Assembly: GCF_001640025.1 (NCBI RefSeq)
Contig: NC_031674.1
Coordinates: forward strand, 2,356,001-2,420,000
Source of the DNA: Sugiyamaella lignohabitans
Taxonomy: Eukaryota; Ascomycota; Dipodascomycetes; Dipodascales; Trichomonascaceae
Direction of reading: 5' to 3'
Length of the DNA: 64,000 bases
The notes under the pieces were generated by a model. That model was not told the origin of the DNA and made no database searches. It was given only the letters and a program-made list of their open reading frames with translations. The position numbers were made by a program, and so were the translations under genes. Shown piece by piece: positions 50,046-59,001 of the stretch; position 1 is the stretch's first letter; each line of letters opens with the position of its first letter.

Positions 50046-50672
50046 ATGTCGAGTGTTTTAACCGCCCTTAGTTGCGGTTTGTATAAGTCTCGTCCAAAAG
50101 ATAGTGAAGACGATGAACTCGCTGGTCATACGCAACGGCCTGGTTTATCAGACCGTAATTTAAGAAATGGACGAAGTCAAAAATCGCACGAAAGGAAATC
50201 GTCATCACCGAGAAGATCCCATCATATTCCTAGATTGGGGCCATTCAGGCATTCGCATTATGTTCGGAATAGTGTTGAAAGCGAACAGTCTCGCTGTGAG
50301 GATCAAATAAATGTCATGGAGGATTACAGAATTCATGATTCGGATGTTGCGGTAACTCGCTCAATTAGCTCTTCAAGATTAGAGCAGGTAGATACTACTC
50401 CAACCGTTTATCGCATTACTGACAATGACAGTGCTCATTTCAGAATTAAAGATGGAACTAGAGGTACTCATGTTGGCCATCAAGAAGGACATGAAGACGA
50501 AACTGGATCAAATAACCAAAATGCTTCGGATTCACATTTGCACGATTCAGCTTCAGAATCCTCGTTTAAAAGAATTGATGGTAGCGCTTTGTCTTCAAGA
50601 GACAGGCCGGTAAATTATTCTATAGTTCTCGATGGCTCTCTGAGTCCTGGGTTTGTGCCGGCAGTTCAGTGA
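50046..50672 (+). CDS. Hypothetical disordered protein
   Basis: A 208-residue protein I cannot assign. It is hydrophilic and low in complexity, rich in Ser, Arg, Asp and His, with a basic Ser/Arg region (about 35-75, HERKSSSPRRSHHIPR) and acidic Ser-rich segments later. There is no membrane segment or signal peptide. The start MSSVLTALSCGLYKSRP might be membrane-targeted through Cys10, but that is speculation. The ATG at 50046 is followed by a frame open for the full length, and the triplet pattern looks coding. Many phosphorylatable Ser/Thr sites suggest a regulated protein. An array of GATA sites lies just downstream. Confidence 0.65.
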   Translation: MSSVLTALSCGLYKSRPKDSEDDELAGHTQRPGLSDRNLRNGRSQKSHERKSSSPRRSHHIPRLGPFRHSHYVRNSVESEQSRCEDQINVMEDYRIHDSDVAVTRSISSSRLEQVDTTPTVYRITDNDSAHFRIKDGTRGTHVGHQEGHEDETGSNNQNASDSHLHDSASESSFKRIDGSALSSRDRPVNYSIVLDGSLSPGFVPAVQ

Positions 50673-51426
50673 GCTGGCTTCATGAATTCCCTGTATGGAC
50701 TTTTATAGCTTTATTTTGTGTATAATATTTGATGGTTCGTTTTCTCTTATCTTATCTTACGTATTTTATCATTAGGTATATGACCTTCCTTATCTTATCT
50801 GCGTCAATACAACTGTAATTACCAGTGCATGATTCGACATGTGCTGAATGAATCAATATAATCTTTTTACTTTTTACTATGGTAGAATGCTTCCAATAGG
50901 GCTGCGACATAAATTTCAGATTTTGACCTGTTGCGAGCCTGGACTCTGGGAGTCTAGCATGGTATGTATCTCATCGATTGACGTCGATCAGATAAGATAA
51001 GAATGTTATTCCAAATTGGGAAGCAGGCAGCCCACTATATATCCCAGTCATCCATCCCACTTGTCATATTCCGCTCTAAATGAACCACATCAAGGAGATG
51101 TATTTATATCATTGGCCATTTTTGGAATCTCTATATTTGAACCTCACCAGTTCCAAAAACAATTGATTTCTGAAGTATCAAAAAGCGCAGACAATTATTC
51201 AAGGGTGCAGTTCAGTTTAGTCACTTCAATTTGCCACGGCTGTACAGCAGCTTACTACGCATGTCAGCACTAATGCTGATTACCCATCATTGCATATTGA
51301 TGATTTCATCAGGTTCTCTTTATTTATAAAAGCCGTTTTTAACACTCTGATTTTTTGATTTATTAATAATTTCCAGTATAACTACTTTGCATTTTTCATC
51401 TTTAATATTAACAAATCAGGCCAATC
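50673..51426. other. Intergenic region with a GATA-site array; VMS1 promoter
   Basis: A 754-bp spacer with three tandem pairs of GATAAG (see the array feature), a TTCCGC at 51069 and a TATAAA at 51325-51330 for VMS1. An ATG frame at 51080 encodes only 28 residues. No gene is visible. Confidence 0.5.
50746..51001. promoter_or_regulatory. Array of six GATAAG sites in three overlapping pairs
   Basis: The 11-mer CTTATCTTATC occurs at 50746-50756 and 50789-50799, and its reverse complement GATAAGATAAG at 50991-51001. Each contains two overlapping GATA-factor sites. Such pairs are typical binding sites for AreA/Gln3-type nitrogen regulators (established for the family; binding here is inferred). 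They lie 426-681 bp upstream of VMS1, or directly downstream of the unknown gene. Confidence 0.5.
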
Positions 51427-53313
51427 ATGGCGTCATTCTATGCTTATGACCTTCCTGACGAACTTGTCGCTAATCTCGAGGTATACAATTTTTCAGGGGA
51501 GGTTGGGTCACATGTCACATCCAGCCCAGAACATGACTTGACGCCGTCTTCAAATCCACCATCCCAGGCCAGCATTACAATTGAGAATGGAAAGTTCAAC
51601 TGTAGCAGTTGTGGTACGATAACCGCAGAGCTACCTTCTGATGCCCGCGATCATTATCGAAAAGATTTCCACAAACTGAATATCAAACGAAAGATTGAGA
51701 ACCTGCCACCTTTAACAGAGGACGAATTTGAAAAGCAGATCGGGGAACTCAACGACAGTTTATCAGGATCAGACGAATACTCGTCTTCTGATGATGACGA
51801 ACTTGAGAAAGTAGAGAAACTGTTAAAAGGTTCACACGTCTCTTCTAATGATGAGTATGGGGATGATGCCAGTTCTCAGAACAAACCTGGATCCCCATTT
51901 GCATTTTTCACTCTAAGGGAGACGATATCCGAAGATGTTGTTGATGGGAAGCACAAGCCCAAATTAACACATGAAAGTGTTCTTGCGGTGTACAAGACGC
52001 TATTGGATTCAAGTTTGGAAGACAATTCATATCAAGCCTTGAGCAACCTTAAGAATTCGAACAGTGCTCATAGTATTATAATGATGATTGGTGGTGGTCA
52101 TTTTGCAGCAGCTGTAATCTCACATCAAAAATCTAAAAAGCGTGGGCTTCCGCCTAATTCTTTGCTCGGGATCGAGGTAATTTCCCAAAAGTCTTTTCAC
52201 AGGTACACAACTAGAAGAAAACAAGGTGGATCACAAAGTGCGAGTGACAATGCAAGAGGGAAAGCGAAGTCTGCAGGTTCTAGTCTCCGAAGATACAATG
52301 AACAGGCTCTTGAGCAGGAAATTCATGAATTACTTGATTCATGGAAGTCTTACATAGATTCCTCTGAGAATATTTATGTCAGAGCCAGTGGTAGATCCAA
52401 TCGTGGTATTTTGATGAATTATCCTAAGGCGCCAATTAGTTCTACTGATAAGCGGATCAAAAGCCTACCTTTCACCACTGGAAGAGCCACTGTAACCGAG
52501 GTGAAACGTTCGTGGTTGGAACTCACAACAATCAAGCTTTTCGATAAATCCAAGCTGGTAGATAAGAATGCTTCAAAGAAGAAAGTTGTGACTAAGGAAG
52601 ATATCAGAAGGCAATTAGAAAAGTCTCGTGCCACTCCTAGTCCTCGTTCATCGTCACCTGCTCCAGTAATTGCATTAACACCAGAAGAAAAGCATACAGT
52701 GGAATTGGTATCATTAATAAAGAAATCAAGGTCACCAAGGTTAGCAGCATACCTAAAATCCAATAATATTACTTCTGATTTCAAACTGCAACCTTCTTCT
52801 CAATATTCTCTGTATCCAACACTCTTACACTATGCCGCTTCTCAGGGTTCACATCATATTGTTTCTACCCTACTGACATCGCTTAGTGCCGACCCAACAG
52901 TAAAGAATAAATTAGGGCGCACAGCTTATGAAGTTGCTCACCATAACAATGATAGGGTGACGACGGATGCGTTCCAGCTAGCGCGGTCTGCCCTAGGGGA
53001 GGATAAATGGGACTGGGCAAGAGCTAAGGTGGGACCTGCTCTCACTAAAAGCGATATATCTGCTAGAAACGATCAGGAGAAAGCCGCTGCTGAACAAAAG
53101 GTCCGCGAAGACCTCGCCAAAATTGAATCCAGGGAAGCAGATAAGAAACTTGAAAGAACAGTCCTTCGACATGGTGCTGGTATCAAGCTATCTAGCAATG
53201 TAGCTACGTCTCTGGGTCAAGAGGCATCTCTTCGGGGTCTTAGTGACGAAGCTCGAATGAAGCTCGAAAGAGAACGCCGGGCCAGAGCCGCTGAAGCTAG
53301 ATTTAAAAAATAA
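51427..53313 (+). CDS. VMS1: Vms1, peptidyl-tRNA endonuclease of ribosome quality control
   Basis: A Cdc48 partner that releases nascent chains from stalled 60S subunits and acts at stressed mitochondria. It has 628 residues. Domains in order: a C2H2 zinc finger (Cys59, Cys62, His76, His82), the VLRF1 release-factor-like domain (about 155-390) with the catalytic loop YTTRRKQGGSQSASDN, whose Gln corresponds to the essential Gln of the family, ankyrin-type repeats (about 455-510, TLLHYAASQGSHHIVSTLL) and a C-terminal Cdc48-binding VIM motif, R-x5-A-A-x2-R at residues 615-625. All key parts are intact. ATG at 51427; TATAAA about 100 bp upstream. Confidence 0.95.
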   Translation: MASFYAYDLPDELVANLEVYNFSGEVGSHVTSSPEHDLTPSSNPPSQASITIENGKFNCSSCGTITAELPSDARDHYRKDFHKLNIKRKIENLPPLTEDEFEKQIGELNDSLSGSDEYSSSDDDELEKVEKLLKGSHVSSNDEYGDDASSQNKPGSPFAFFTLRETISEDVVDGKHKPKLTHESVLAVYKTLLDSSLEDNSYQALSNLKNSNSAHSIIMMIGGGHFAAAVISHQKSKKRGLPPNSLLGIEVISQKSFHRYTTRRKQGGSQSASDNARGKAKSAGSSLRRYNEQALEQEIHELLDSWKSYIDSSENIYVRASGRSNRGILMNYPKAPISSTDKRIKSLPFTTGRATVTEVKRSWLELTTIKLFDKSKLVDKNASKKKVVTKEDIRRQLEKSRATPSPRSSSPAPVIALTPEEKHTVELVSLIKKSRSPRLAAYLKSNNITSDFKLQPSSQYSLYPTLLHYAASQGSHHIVSTLLTSLSADPTVKNKLGRTAYEVAHHNNDRVTTDAFQLARSALGEDKWDWARAKVGPALTKSDISARNDQEKAAAEQKVREDLAKIESREADKKLERTVLRHGAGIKLSSNVATSLGQEASLRGLSDEARMKLERERRARAAEARFKK

Positions 53314-53410
53314 AAGTAATGTGTAATTTTATTGAATAAATAATAGACCTTTATAGATCCCTTTCAAAATCCGAGAAATATTGTGGTTTAACTCCTCTCC
53401 TACTGCTCTT

Positions 53411-56110
53411 TCAATGTTGCGGATCCTCGACCTCCTCGACCGCCTGACTAGCATTCTCATTGACGACAGTAGACTTCGTAAAGACAAATGATACAGTGTT
53501 AGGACTTAGTGATATTATTTTGAGAAGTATGCTGTCTTCAATAGGAGACACGTCGGATGCAACGTCAATATGCCTATAGTCAAATAATCCCTTAAGCCTA
53601 TCTTTCTTTTTCATAGCCCTTGGAATATGAATACCTTCTTGAGCGACAGCCTTGGCGGACATCCAGCCACCAAGATCATCGTCCGAGTCCGATCCTTCGT
53701 AAACGATATTGGAAATGTGCTCTATCTGATTTGAGCATATAGAAGCATCCGTAGATCCCTCACAATATTCCGGGTCCTGGCTAGCATCGCTTTTAAGACA
53801 GCCACACTCCAGTATGTCGTGTGTGTTACAGGGCGTATCCTGGTGTAAGACAAATAAGTCCCGGAGATCATCCGCACTGAAGGTGTCACTGCTGTTGGAG
53901 TCACCAAAAGTGACCGGATCTTTGGCAGAAGTTACCTCTTTATCACTGTCGACGCTCATAAATCTATCCGCTAGGCCCTGTTTAGTTACTTGGCGCTGGT
54001 AAATTTTCTCATCTATTGTGCCACACAAAAGCAAACGATAGATGAACACAGGTTTCTTCTGTCCATCTCTATGAATCCTTGCCATTGCTTGTAAGTCTAT
54101 TGATGGATTCCAATCGGTATCAAATAAAAATAGGCGTGAGGCTCCGACCAAATTTAGACCGACTCCACCGCTTCTACTGGAAAGCAGGAATGCAAAGCTA
54201 GACGACTGGTCGGATTGATTAAATTGGTCAACGATTTTCTGCCTTTTGCTCTGTGCAGTGGAACCATCTAAACGAAGAGAACTCATAGAGTTGTAGTTAA
54301 GAAGTACTTCAATCATATCTAAAGTTTGCGTGAACCCGGACACAATGACAACCTTCTCATTGGTGTCATTGTATATATACTTTAAGAATAGCAGGAGAGC
54401 TCTTATCTTGCCGCTGTGTAGTGGAAGCTGATTTGCTGATTTCGCAATTAAGGAGGCAGAAACGCTAGCAGCATCACCTTGAGCATTGTGCTGAATTAGT
54501 GAAGATGAGTTACATATCTTCTTCAATAGACTAATGGCTCGTAAGTGGTCTGACGTATCATTACTCCCCAAATATGTCTTCAGCTCAGAGGAATCAAGGA
54601 TTTGTTTGTACATTTGGAGCTGTGTATCAGTGGGATAACAGAATATAACTGACTCCGTTTTGGGTGGAAGGTATCTATCCAAGGTGCTTGCTGTTCTACG
54701 AAGAATGAATTTCTGTGTTAGCTGTGTCAGTTCTTCAGATTTTTGCTTGCCAAGAGTGACATCATTTTTCAGCGCACCTGGCTGTCGAGATCTCATAATT
54801 GGGGTCTCAAAATTCTTTCTGAAGCTTCCATATGTTCCTAAAATTCCAGGATTTAAGAAATCAATCATAACGAAAAACTCACCAAGATCATTTTGAATTG
54901 GTGTGCCACTAAGAATTATTTTTTTCTCTGTGTTTAGCGCCACCAATGCTTGGATTGATTTATTGGTTGCGTTCTTCAGGCGATGACCCTCGTCGCAAAC
55001 AATAATGTCAAATTTTACAGACTTTAGCTCTTCTACCAGAGTACGAACTTTTTCATAGCCTACAATCATTACCGAGTAAACCTTACTTCCTGTGAAATCT
55101 CTGATTCTAGCTTTAGAATCCGCCACAAATACACCTATTCGGTCCTGTCCTAGCCATTTTCTAAATTCTTTCTGCCAATTTGCTATCAGTGTAACAGGGC
55201 AGACTATCAGCACCCTCTTCAGAACTGGAGGTTCCCCTCGTATAGGGTTTTGCTTTAACAATGTCCATAGTAGCGCAATGGTTAAGAGGGTCTTACCAAG
55301 ACCCATTTCATCCGCCAAAAGTGCGCCTTTTCCAGCATAGTGGTTCATCCCCATCACGCATTGGTACAAGAATTTTACACCCTCAACTTGATGTGGACGT
55401 AGTTTTGATGATATTAGAGGGTCAACGACAACATCGATTATTGTCTTTCCCAGCGGCTCTGGGCGTGGCCGTGGAAGAACTATGGCTCCAGGTGCTGTTG
55501 GATCGAAGCGAGGTGTCATGTTTGACTTCATACGGGAACCTCCTATTAGAGCCATCGAACTCTTCAGACTGGGTGACACTGTTGGTAGGGGCTGAGATAA
55601 GCAGGGTGTTGCATTGGTTTTATCACCCTCATCATCATCAGCTTTAATCGAGTCTATCTGAACCTCAAAAAACCCGACTCGAATAACGTCATCAATCTTG
55701 ATTCCATTACTCACTTTTGATTGTGCAATTAATTTGCCCGACTCATTTCTAAGCTTAGCAATATTATTTTCGTCTATTAACAGGATGCCATCTCCCTCCC
55801 AAGTTTTATTCTTCTTAGTGGAATACTTCCGCCATAGAATTGTGAACGTCTTTCTAGCCGAGTTGGGAGCATCTGGTAATTCTATTTTCTTCTCTGAATC
55901 TTGCAATGACTTTATCTGAGAGAGCGCCGCCAATTGTCTTTGATGCCTCTTTGGCGTATGTTCTATTTTGAATTTCTTGCTTAGGACACTCTCCAAGCAT
56001 TCAGTATCTCCCAAGCGTTCGTGCGATGTTTTATTAAGTTGTAGAGGTTTAAAAGGAGCAGCTGCTCCTGTTGATAAGGAGTTTGCATCTATCCGTCTTC
56101 TTCGGTACAT
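53411..56110 (-). CDS. RDH54: Rdh54/Tid1 (Rad54B-type) Swi2/Snf2 DNA translocase
   Basis: A recombination motor that removes Rad51/Dmc1 from DNA and remodels D-loops. It has 899 residues from the ATG at 56110. The N-terminal FTILWRKYSTKKNKTWEGDG block is specific to the Rdh54/Rad54B branch. Helicase motifs are visible: LRPHQVEGVKFLY, ADEMGLGKT (Walker A), VCDEGHRLKN (DEGH), LSGTPIQND, then VSGFTQTLDMIEV, RLDGSTAQSKR, SRSGGVGLNLVGASRL and ARIHRDGQKKP. The frame is open 9 codons further upstream only to a GTG, so a short upstream exon cannot be excluded. It is convergent with VMS1, 97 bp between stops. Confidence 0.94.
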   Translation of the reverse strand: MYRRRRIDANSLSTGAAAPFKPLQLNKTSHERLGDTECLESVLSKKFKIEHTPKRHQRQLAALSQIKSLQDSEKKIELPDAPNSARKTFTILWRKYSTKKNKTWEGDGILLIDENNIAKLRNESGKLIAQSKVSNGIKIDDVIRVGFFEVQIDSIKADDDEGDKTNATPCLSQPLPTVSPSLKSSMALIGGSRMKSNMTPRFDPTAPGAIVLPRPRPEPLGKTIIDVVVDPLISSKLRPHQVEGVKFLYQCVMGMNHYAGKGALLADEMGLGKTLLTIALLWTLLKQNPIRGEPPVLKRVLIVCPVTLIANWQKEFRKWLGQDRIGVFVADSKARIRDFTGSKVYSVMIVGYEKVRTLVEELKSVKFDIIVCDEGHRLKNATNKSIQALVALNTEKKIILSGTPIQNDLGEFFVMIDFLNPGILGTYGSFRKNFETPIMRSRQPGALKNDVTLGKQKSEELTQLTQKFILRRTASTLDRYLPPKTESVIFCYPTDTQLQMYKQILDSSELKTYLGSNDTSDHLRAISLLKKICNSSSLIQHNAQGDAASVSASLIAKSANQLPLHSGKIRALLLFLKYIYNDTNEKVVIVSGFTQTLDMIEVLLNYNSMSSLRLDGSTAQSKRQKIVDQFNQSDQSSSFAFLLSSRSGGVGLNLVGASRLFLFDTDWNPSIDLQAMARIHRDGQKKPVFIYRLLLCGTIDEKIYQRQVTKQGLADRFMSVDSDKEVTSAKDPVTFGDSNSSDTFSADDLRDLFVLHQDTPCNTHDILECGCLKSDASQDPEYCEGSTDASICSNQIEHISNIVYEGSDSDDDLGGWMSAKAVAQEGIHIPRAMKKKDRLKGLFDYRHIDVASDVSPIEDSILLKIISLSPNTVSFVFTKSTVVNENASQAVEEVEDPQH

Positions 56111-56386
56111 AAGTGGTTTGTTATCGCCGAAGTTCACAACTATCTATGAAGTCTCTCGAAGGTTGGTGTAGATCTTCAGTCGACGCGAATCGTACGCGAA
56201 CCTTAATCAGAGCACGCGGCTTATGCAGGGACTAAGATCAGAGGGACCCTGACAACGAGTGTATGGGTTTAGTGACGGGCTCTCGTCTGATGATCACACA
56301 TAGGACAGTAATAGGATGGTAATGGAAATAAATAAAATTGTCACAAACAGCCAATGTATCTATAAGAGCGTAACTAGATAAATTAA

Positions 56387-57268
56387 TTAAACCCCCTTCT
56401 GGGCGGTGAGATGAATCTGATCTCCTCGTTCCCCTTCATAGGGAAGATTGAAGGGGCCCTCTTCTTGGGCAAAAGTTTCAGTTGACACGGGTTTTTCCAT
56501 GACATTCCGAACCATGACATTTCCTGGGTGCATAATAATAAAGACGACCATGACTCCAGTCATGAGCACGGCATCAAATATATACATGAACACTTCGTGA
56601 ACCATCAGGAAACCTTGAAATCCCTGAGCGTATTCAATGATACGATAGACATTTCTAATCAAGATTAGAATGCATGCTGCGTATGTGACCAGGAAGAATT
56701 TATCGAGAGTGCCTCTATCAACTGGTAGATCCCTGTTAATTTTTCGAATACGTCTGTGAACAATGGTGGAGACAATAATAAATGCGCCAAAGAAGATGAG
56801 TTGGACTATCAAACCGCCAATGACTACATCACTACCCAAGGTGTGGTTATGAGCACCGCCTGACGCCTGGATGCCACCACCTGCTCCTTGCAGAAGTAGA
56901 GAAAGAACATCACCAAACACAAATATTGGGGTGATAATTTTGAGCTTCATAGGAGACAGATCTTCAACATGTAAATATCGGATCAATCTTCCCAAAGTCA
57001 TATAAATGGATGCTGCAAAGAAGCATGGTGGCAGTAGGATGAATAGGGTTTGAGCAGCATAAGGACCAACTTCGCTAGGACGATGGCCGGAAATGATTCT
57101 AGTGATGTATCCGAGGACTTCGAAGACACCTCCAATGCAAAAGACAGAGAAGTAAAGTACACGTTTCTTAGCTACCAGATAAATATGAGCAGCGCTTAGG
57201 ATGGTAAATACCACTATAAACACAACACAAGCAGCAACTGAAGGGTTAAACCCAAAAATATTCTGCAT
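56387..57268 (-). CDS. RTA1-family seven-helix membrane protein (Rsb1/Rta1-like)
   Basis: A 293-residue plasma-membrane protein with seven predicted helices. The family signature appears as YFSVFCIGGVFEVLGYITRII, LFILLPPCFFAASIYMTLGRLI and FVFGDVLSLLLQGAGGG, matching the RTA1/lipid-translocating exporter family. Yeast members (Rsb1, Rta1, Pug1, Ylr046c) are linked to sphingoid-base release, sterol or 7-aminocholesterol resistance and haem transport; which applies here is unknown. The cytosolic tail is hydrophilic. ATG at 57268. It is divergent from a zinc-cluster regulator 351 bp away, a common arrangement for a locally regulated exporter. Confidence 0.88.
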   Translation of the reverse strand: MQNIFGFNPSVAACVVFIVVFTILSAAHIYLVAKKRVLYFSVFCIGGVFEVLGYITRIISGHRPSEVGPYAAQTLFILLPPCFFAASIYMTLGRLIRYLHVEDLSPMKLKIITPIFVFGDVLSLLLQGAGGGIQASGGAHNHTLGSDVVIGGLIVQLIFFGAFIIVSTIVHRRIRKINRDLPVDRGTLDKFFLVTYAACILILIRNVYRIIEYAQGFQGFLMVHEVFMYIFDAVLMTGVMVVFIIMHPGNVMVRNVMEKPVSTETFAQEEGPFNLPYEGERGDQIHLTAQKGV

Positions 57269-57619
57269 TATTGTATTGTTTTCTCTTCAGGAATTCAGAG
57301 GCATACAATTCAGAAGAATTTGATTGATATTTATGCTCCTCAGCTACTATCTATTACCAGTTTTACGAAACTGTGGGCCTTTATATGCATTTAAGGATTC
57401 TGGCAGGCAGAGAGGCAATCAACAAAACTTCGTTTCGCATATTTCGGATTTTGCTTTGCAGCATGTACGGTTTAGATGTAACGGGCACCTAATGCGCTGC
57501 CACTCTGCATACGAGTGAGTAATCTTATCAACGGCTGGGCCTCGTTTAGACTCTGCCTCGATGCACAAATATGCGTTCACATCTCGTCGCAGCTCGGGAA
57601 TTTCGGATTTACCCACAAT
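57269..57619. promoter_or_regulatory. Divergent promoter between the RTA1-like and zinc-cluster genes
   Basis: A 351-bp shared control region. I see no canonical sterol response element (TCGTATA). Short elements such as TCGTTTCG near 57430 are the nearest resemblance and mean little. No gene is visible. Confidence 0.45.
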
Positions 57620-58819
57620 ATGCCACCAACTACCACTAAAGCTAACACGACCAAACACGTTAAATCTCATTATGGATGTTTATCATGCAAATCAAGAAAG
57701 ATTAAATGCGATGAGACTAAGCCTGTTTGCAGGAGATGTAAGATCCAGCACTTAGACTGTGTGTATAGCCCAGATTGGTCTCAACGTCGCAAAAGAGCTC
57801 GTGAAGACGCAGTGGCAAAGAGTTCTGCCAGTCCCAGCACTGCCTCTTCAACACCTGTTGACAGTTCCCAATTAAGGCCTCGCTTTGATGCTTTTACTTC
57901 AACTGAGCCGATTGCCAACATTCCTATAACTACAGAACTTAAGCTGCTATATCACTGGACGGCCTTTACTTGGCAAACTTTCCGTGCTTATGACACGTAT
58001 TTCCAGACAGAAATTCCCAAGCAGGCTTTTGAATATCGCCTGCTGCTAGATTCGATATTGCTATTAGCTGCAGCCCATTCCTATCATCTTGAACCAACTG
58101 AAGAGATTCACGATGCATTAGAGGTATACAAATACAGGACGATAGTGGGTGTTCGACACGAGATTCAAAATGCAGCTATGGGGACTCAACCTCCAGCTGG
58201 ACTAGCATGGTCCAGTGCATTTCTAGCAGTATTCTACCTAACATGCGAGAGTGACAGAGAATTTGCAGGGCTGTCCCAGGGATGGAGGCCGCTTTTCCAG
58301 GGCATGAAAGATATATTTCTTGCCATGAAGAAGGATGAGTTGCCAGTGGTTCTAAAAAGTGTTCCACGGATGGATGACAACCATGACAGTGAAAAGTATT
58401 TTGTTCTACTGGAAAATATATATAAGGATAGGGCAAGTGGGGAGGCCTTGATGGTATATGAAGAAACAGCGAAATCTTTAGCTCTATATATTGCCAAGCT
58501 ATTATCGAATCCTGAAGATAACGCTGCTATTCATGTTTCACGATGGATTCTAGCTGGCATGTCAGACGACTTTGTGCGGCTTGTTAACGACTTTGATCCT
58601 GTAGCTTTAACGTTCTTGGCAACTTTTTTCTCAGTCATGTCATCTCTACCATTTTGGTTTTACGGTATTTATGCTTGGAAACATCATTTGCGAATCAAAG
58701 CAAAGATTCCGCCAGATATGCATCATTTTCTCGAACCTAGTTATATTGGACTCAAATCGACACCACCTTATCAAGATAATCCAACAACCACCGTGAAGAT
58801 CGAGACCAAGACGCCATAA
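57620..58819 (+). CDS. Zn(II)2Cys6 transcription factor, Upc2-like class
   Basis: A nuclear regulator of 399 residues. The zinc cluster has Cys 20, 23, 30, 37, 40 and 47 (YGCLSCKSRKIKCDETKPVC) with the short linker and CLSCKSRKIKCDE form typical of the Upc2/Ecm22 and related filamentous-fungal C6 class. The C-terminal part (about 100-380) is helical with WTAFTWQTFRAYD and LAWSSAFLAVFYLTCESDRE, as in the Fungal_trans_2-like ligand-binding domain of this class. It is short and lacks a long acidic tail. The ATG at 57620 is the first in frame. It may control the divergent RTA1-family gene; that is inference. Confidence 0.88.
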   Translation: MPPTTTKANTTKHVKSHYGCLSCKSRKIKCDETKPVCRRCKIQHLDCVYSPDWSQRRKRAREDAVAKSSASPSTASSTPVDSSQLRPRFDAFTSTEPIANIPITTELKLLYHWTAFTWQTFRAYDTYFQTEIPKQAFEYRLLLDSILLLAAAHSYHLEPTEEIHDALEVYKYRTIVGVRHEIQNAAMGTQPPAGLAWSSAFLAVFYLTCESDREFAGLSQGWRPLFQGMKDIFLAMKKDELPVVLKSVPRMDDNHDSEKYFVLLENIYKDRASGEALMVYEETAKSLALYIAKLLSNPEDNAAIHVSRWILAGMSDDFVRLVNDFDPVALTFLATFFSVMSSLPFWFYGIYAWKHHLRIKAKIPPDMHHFLEPSYIGLKSTPPYQDNPTTTVKIETKTP

Positions 58820-59001
58820 GAATGGCGTGTGCCAGCATGTGGATGGGCAGTTATTTAAAGTTATTTAAAGTTCACCCGATTTAGGGGAGTGATAGAATTT
58901 TAAGTTTAAGATAGTGTATTATTATAAAAATGCAAACAAAATAAAAAACACCGAGTCCCAGAAAAAAGAGATAATGCAAAATTTAAGAATCGAAAAAAAA
59001 T

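Noticed and set aside
51016..51273. 85-codon plus-strand frame downstream of the GATA array
   Set aside because: It starts only at TTG, has no domain and no splice partner.
56111..56137. Extension of Rdh54 to a GTG at 56137
   Set aside because: Nuclear yeast genes rarely start at GTG. The ATG at 56110 gives a normal N-terminus, though a short upstream exon was not excluded.
57515..57619. Upstream extension of the zinc-cluster protein to a GTG at 57515
   Set aside because: No ATG is present there, and the zinc cluster sits 20 residues after the ATG at 57620, the normal place.
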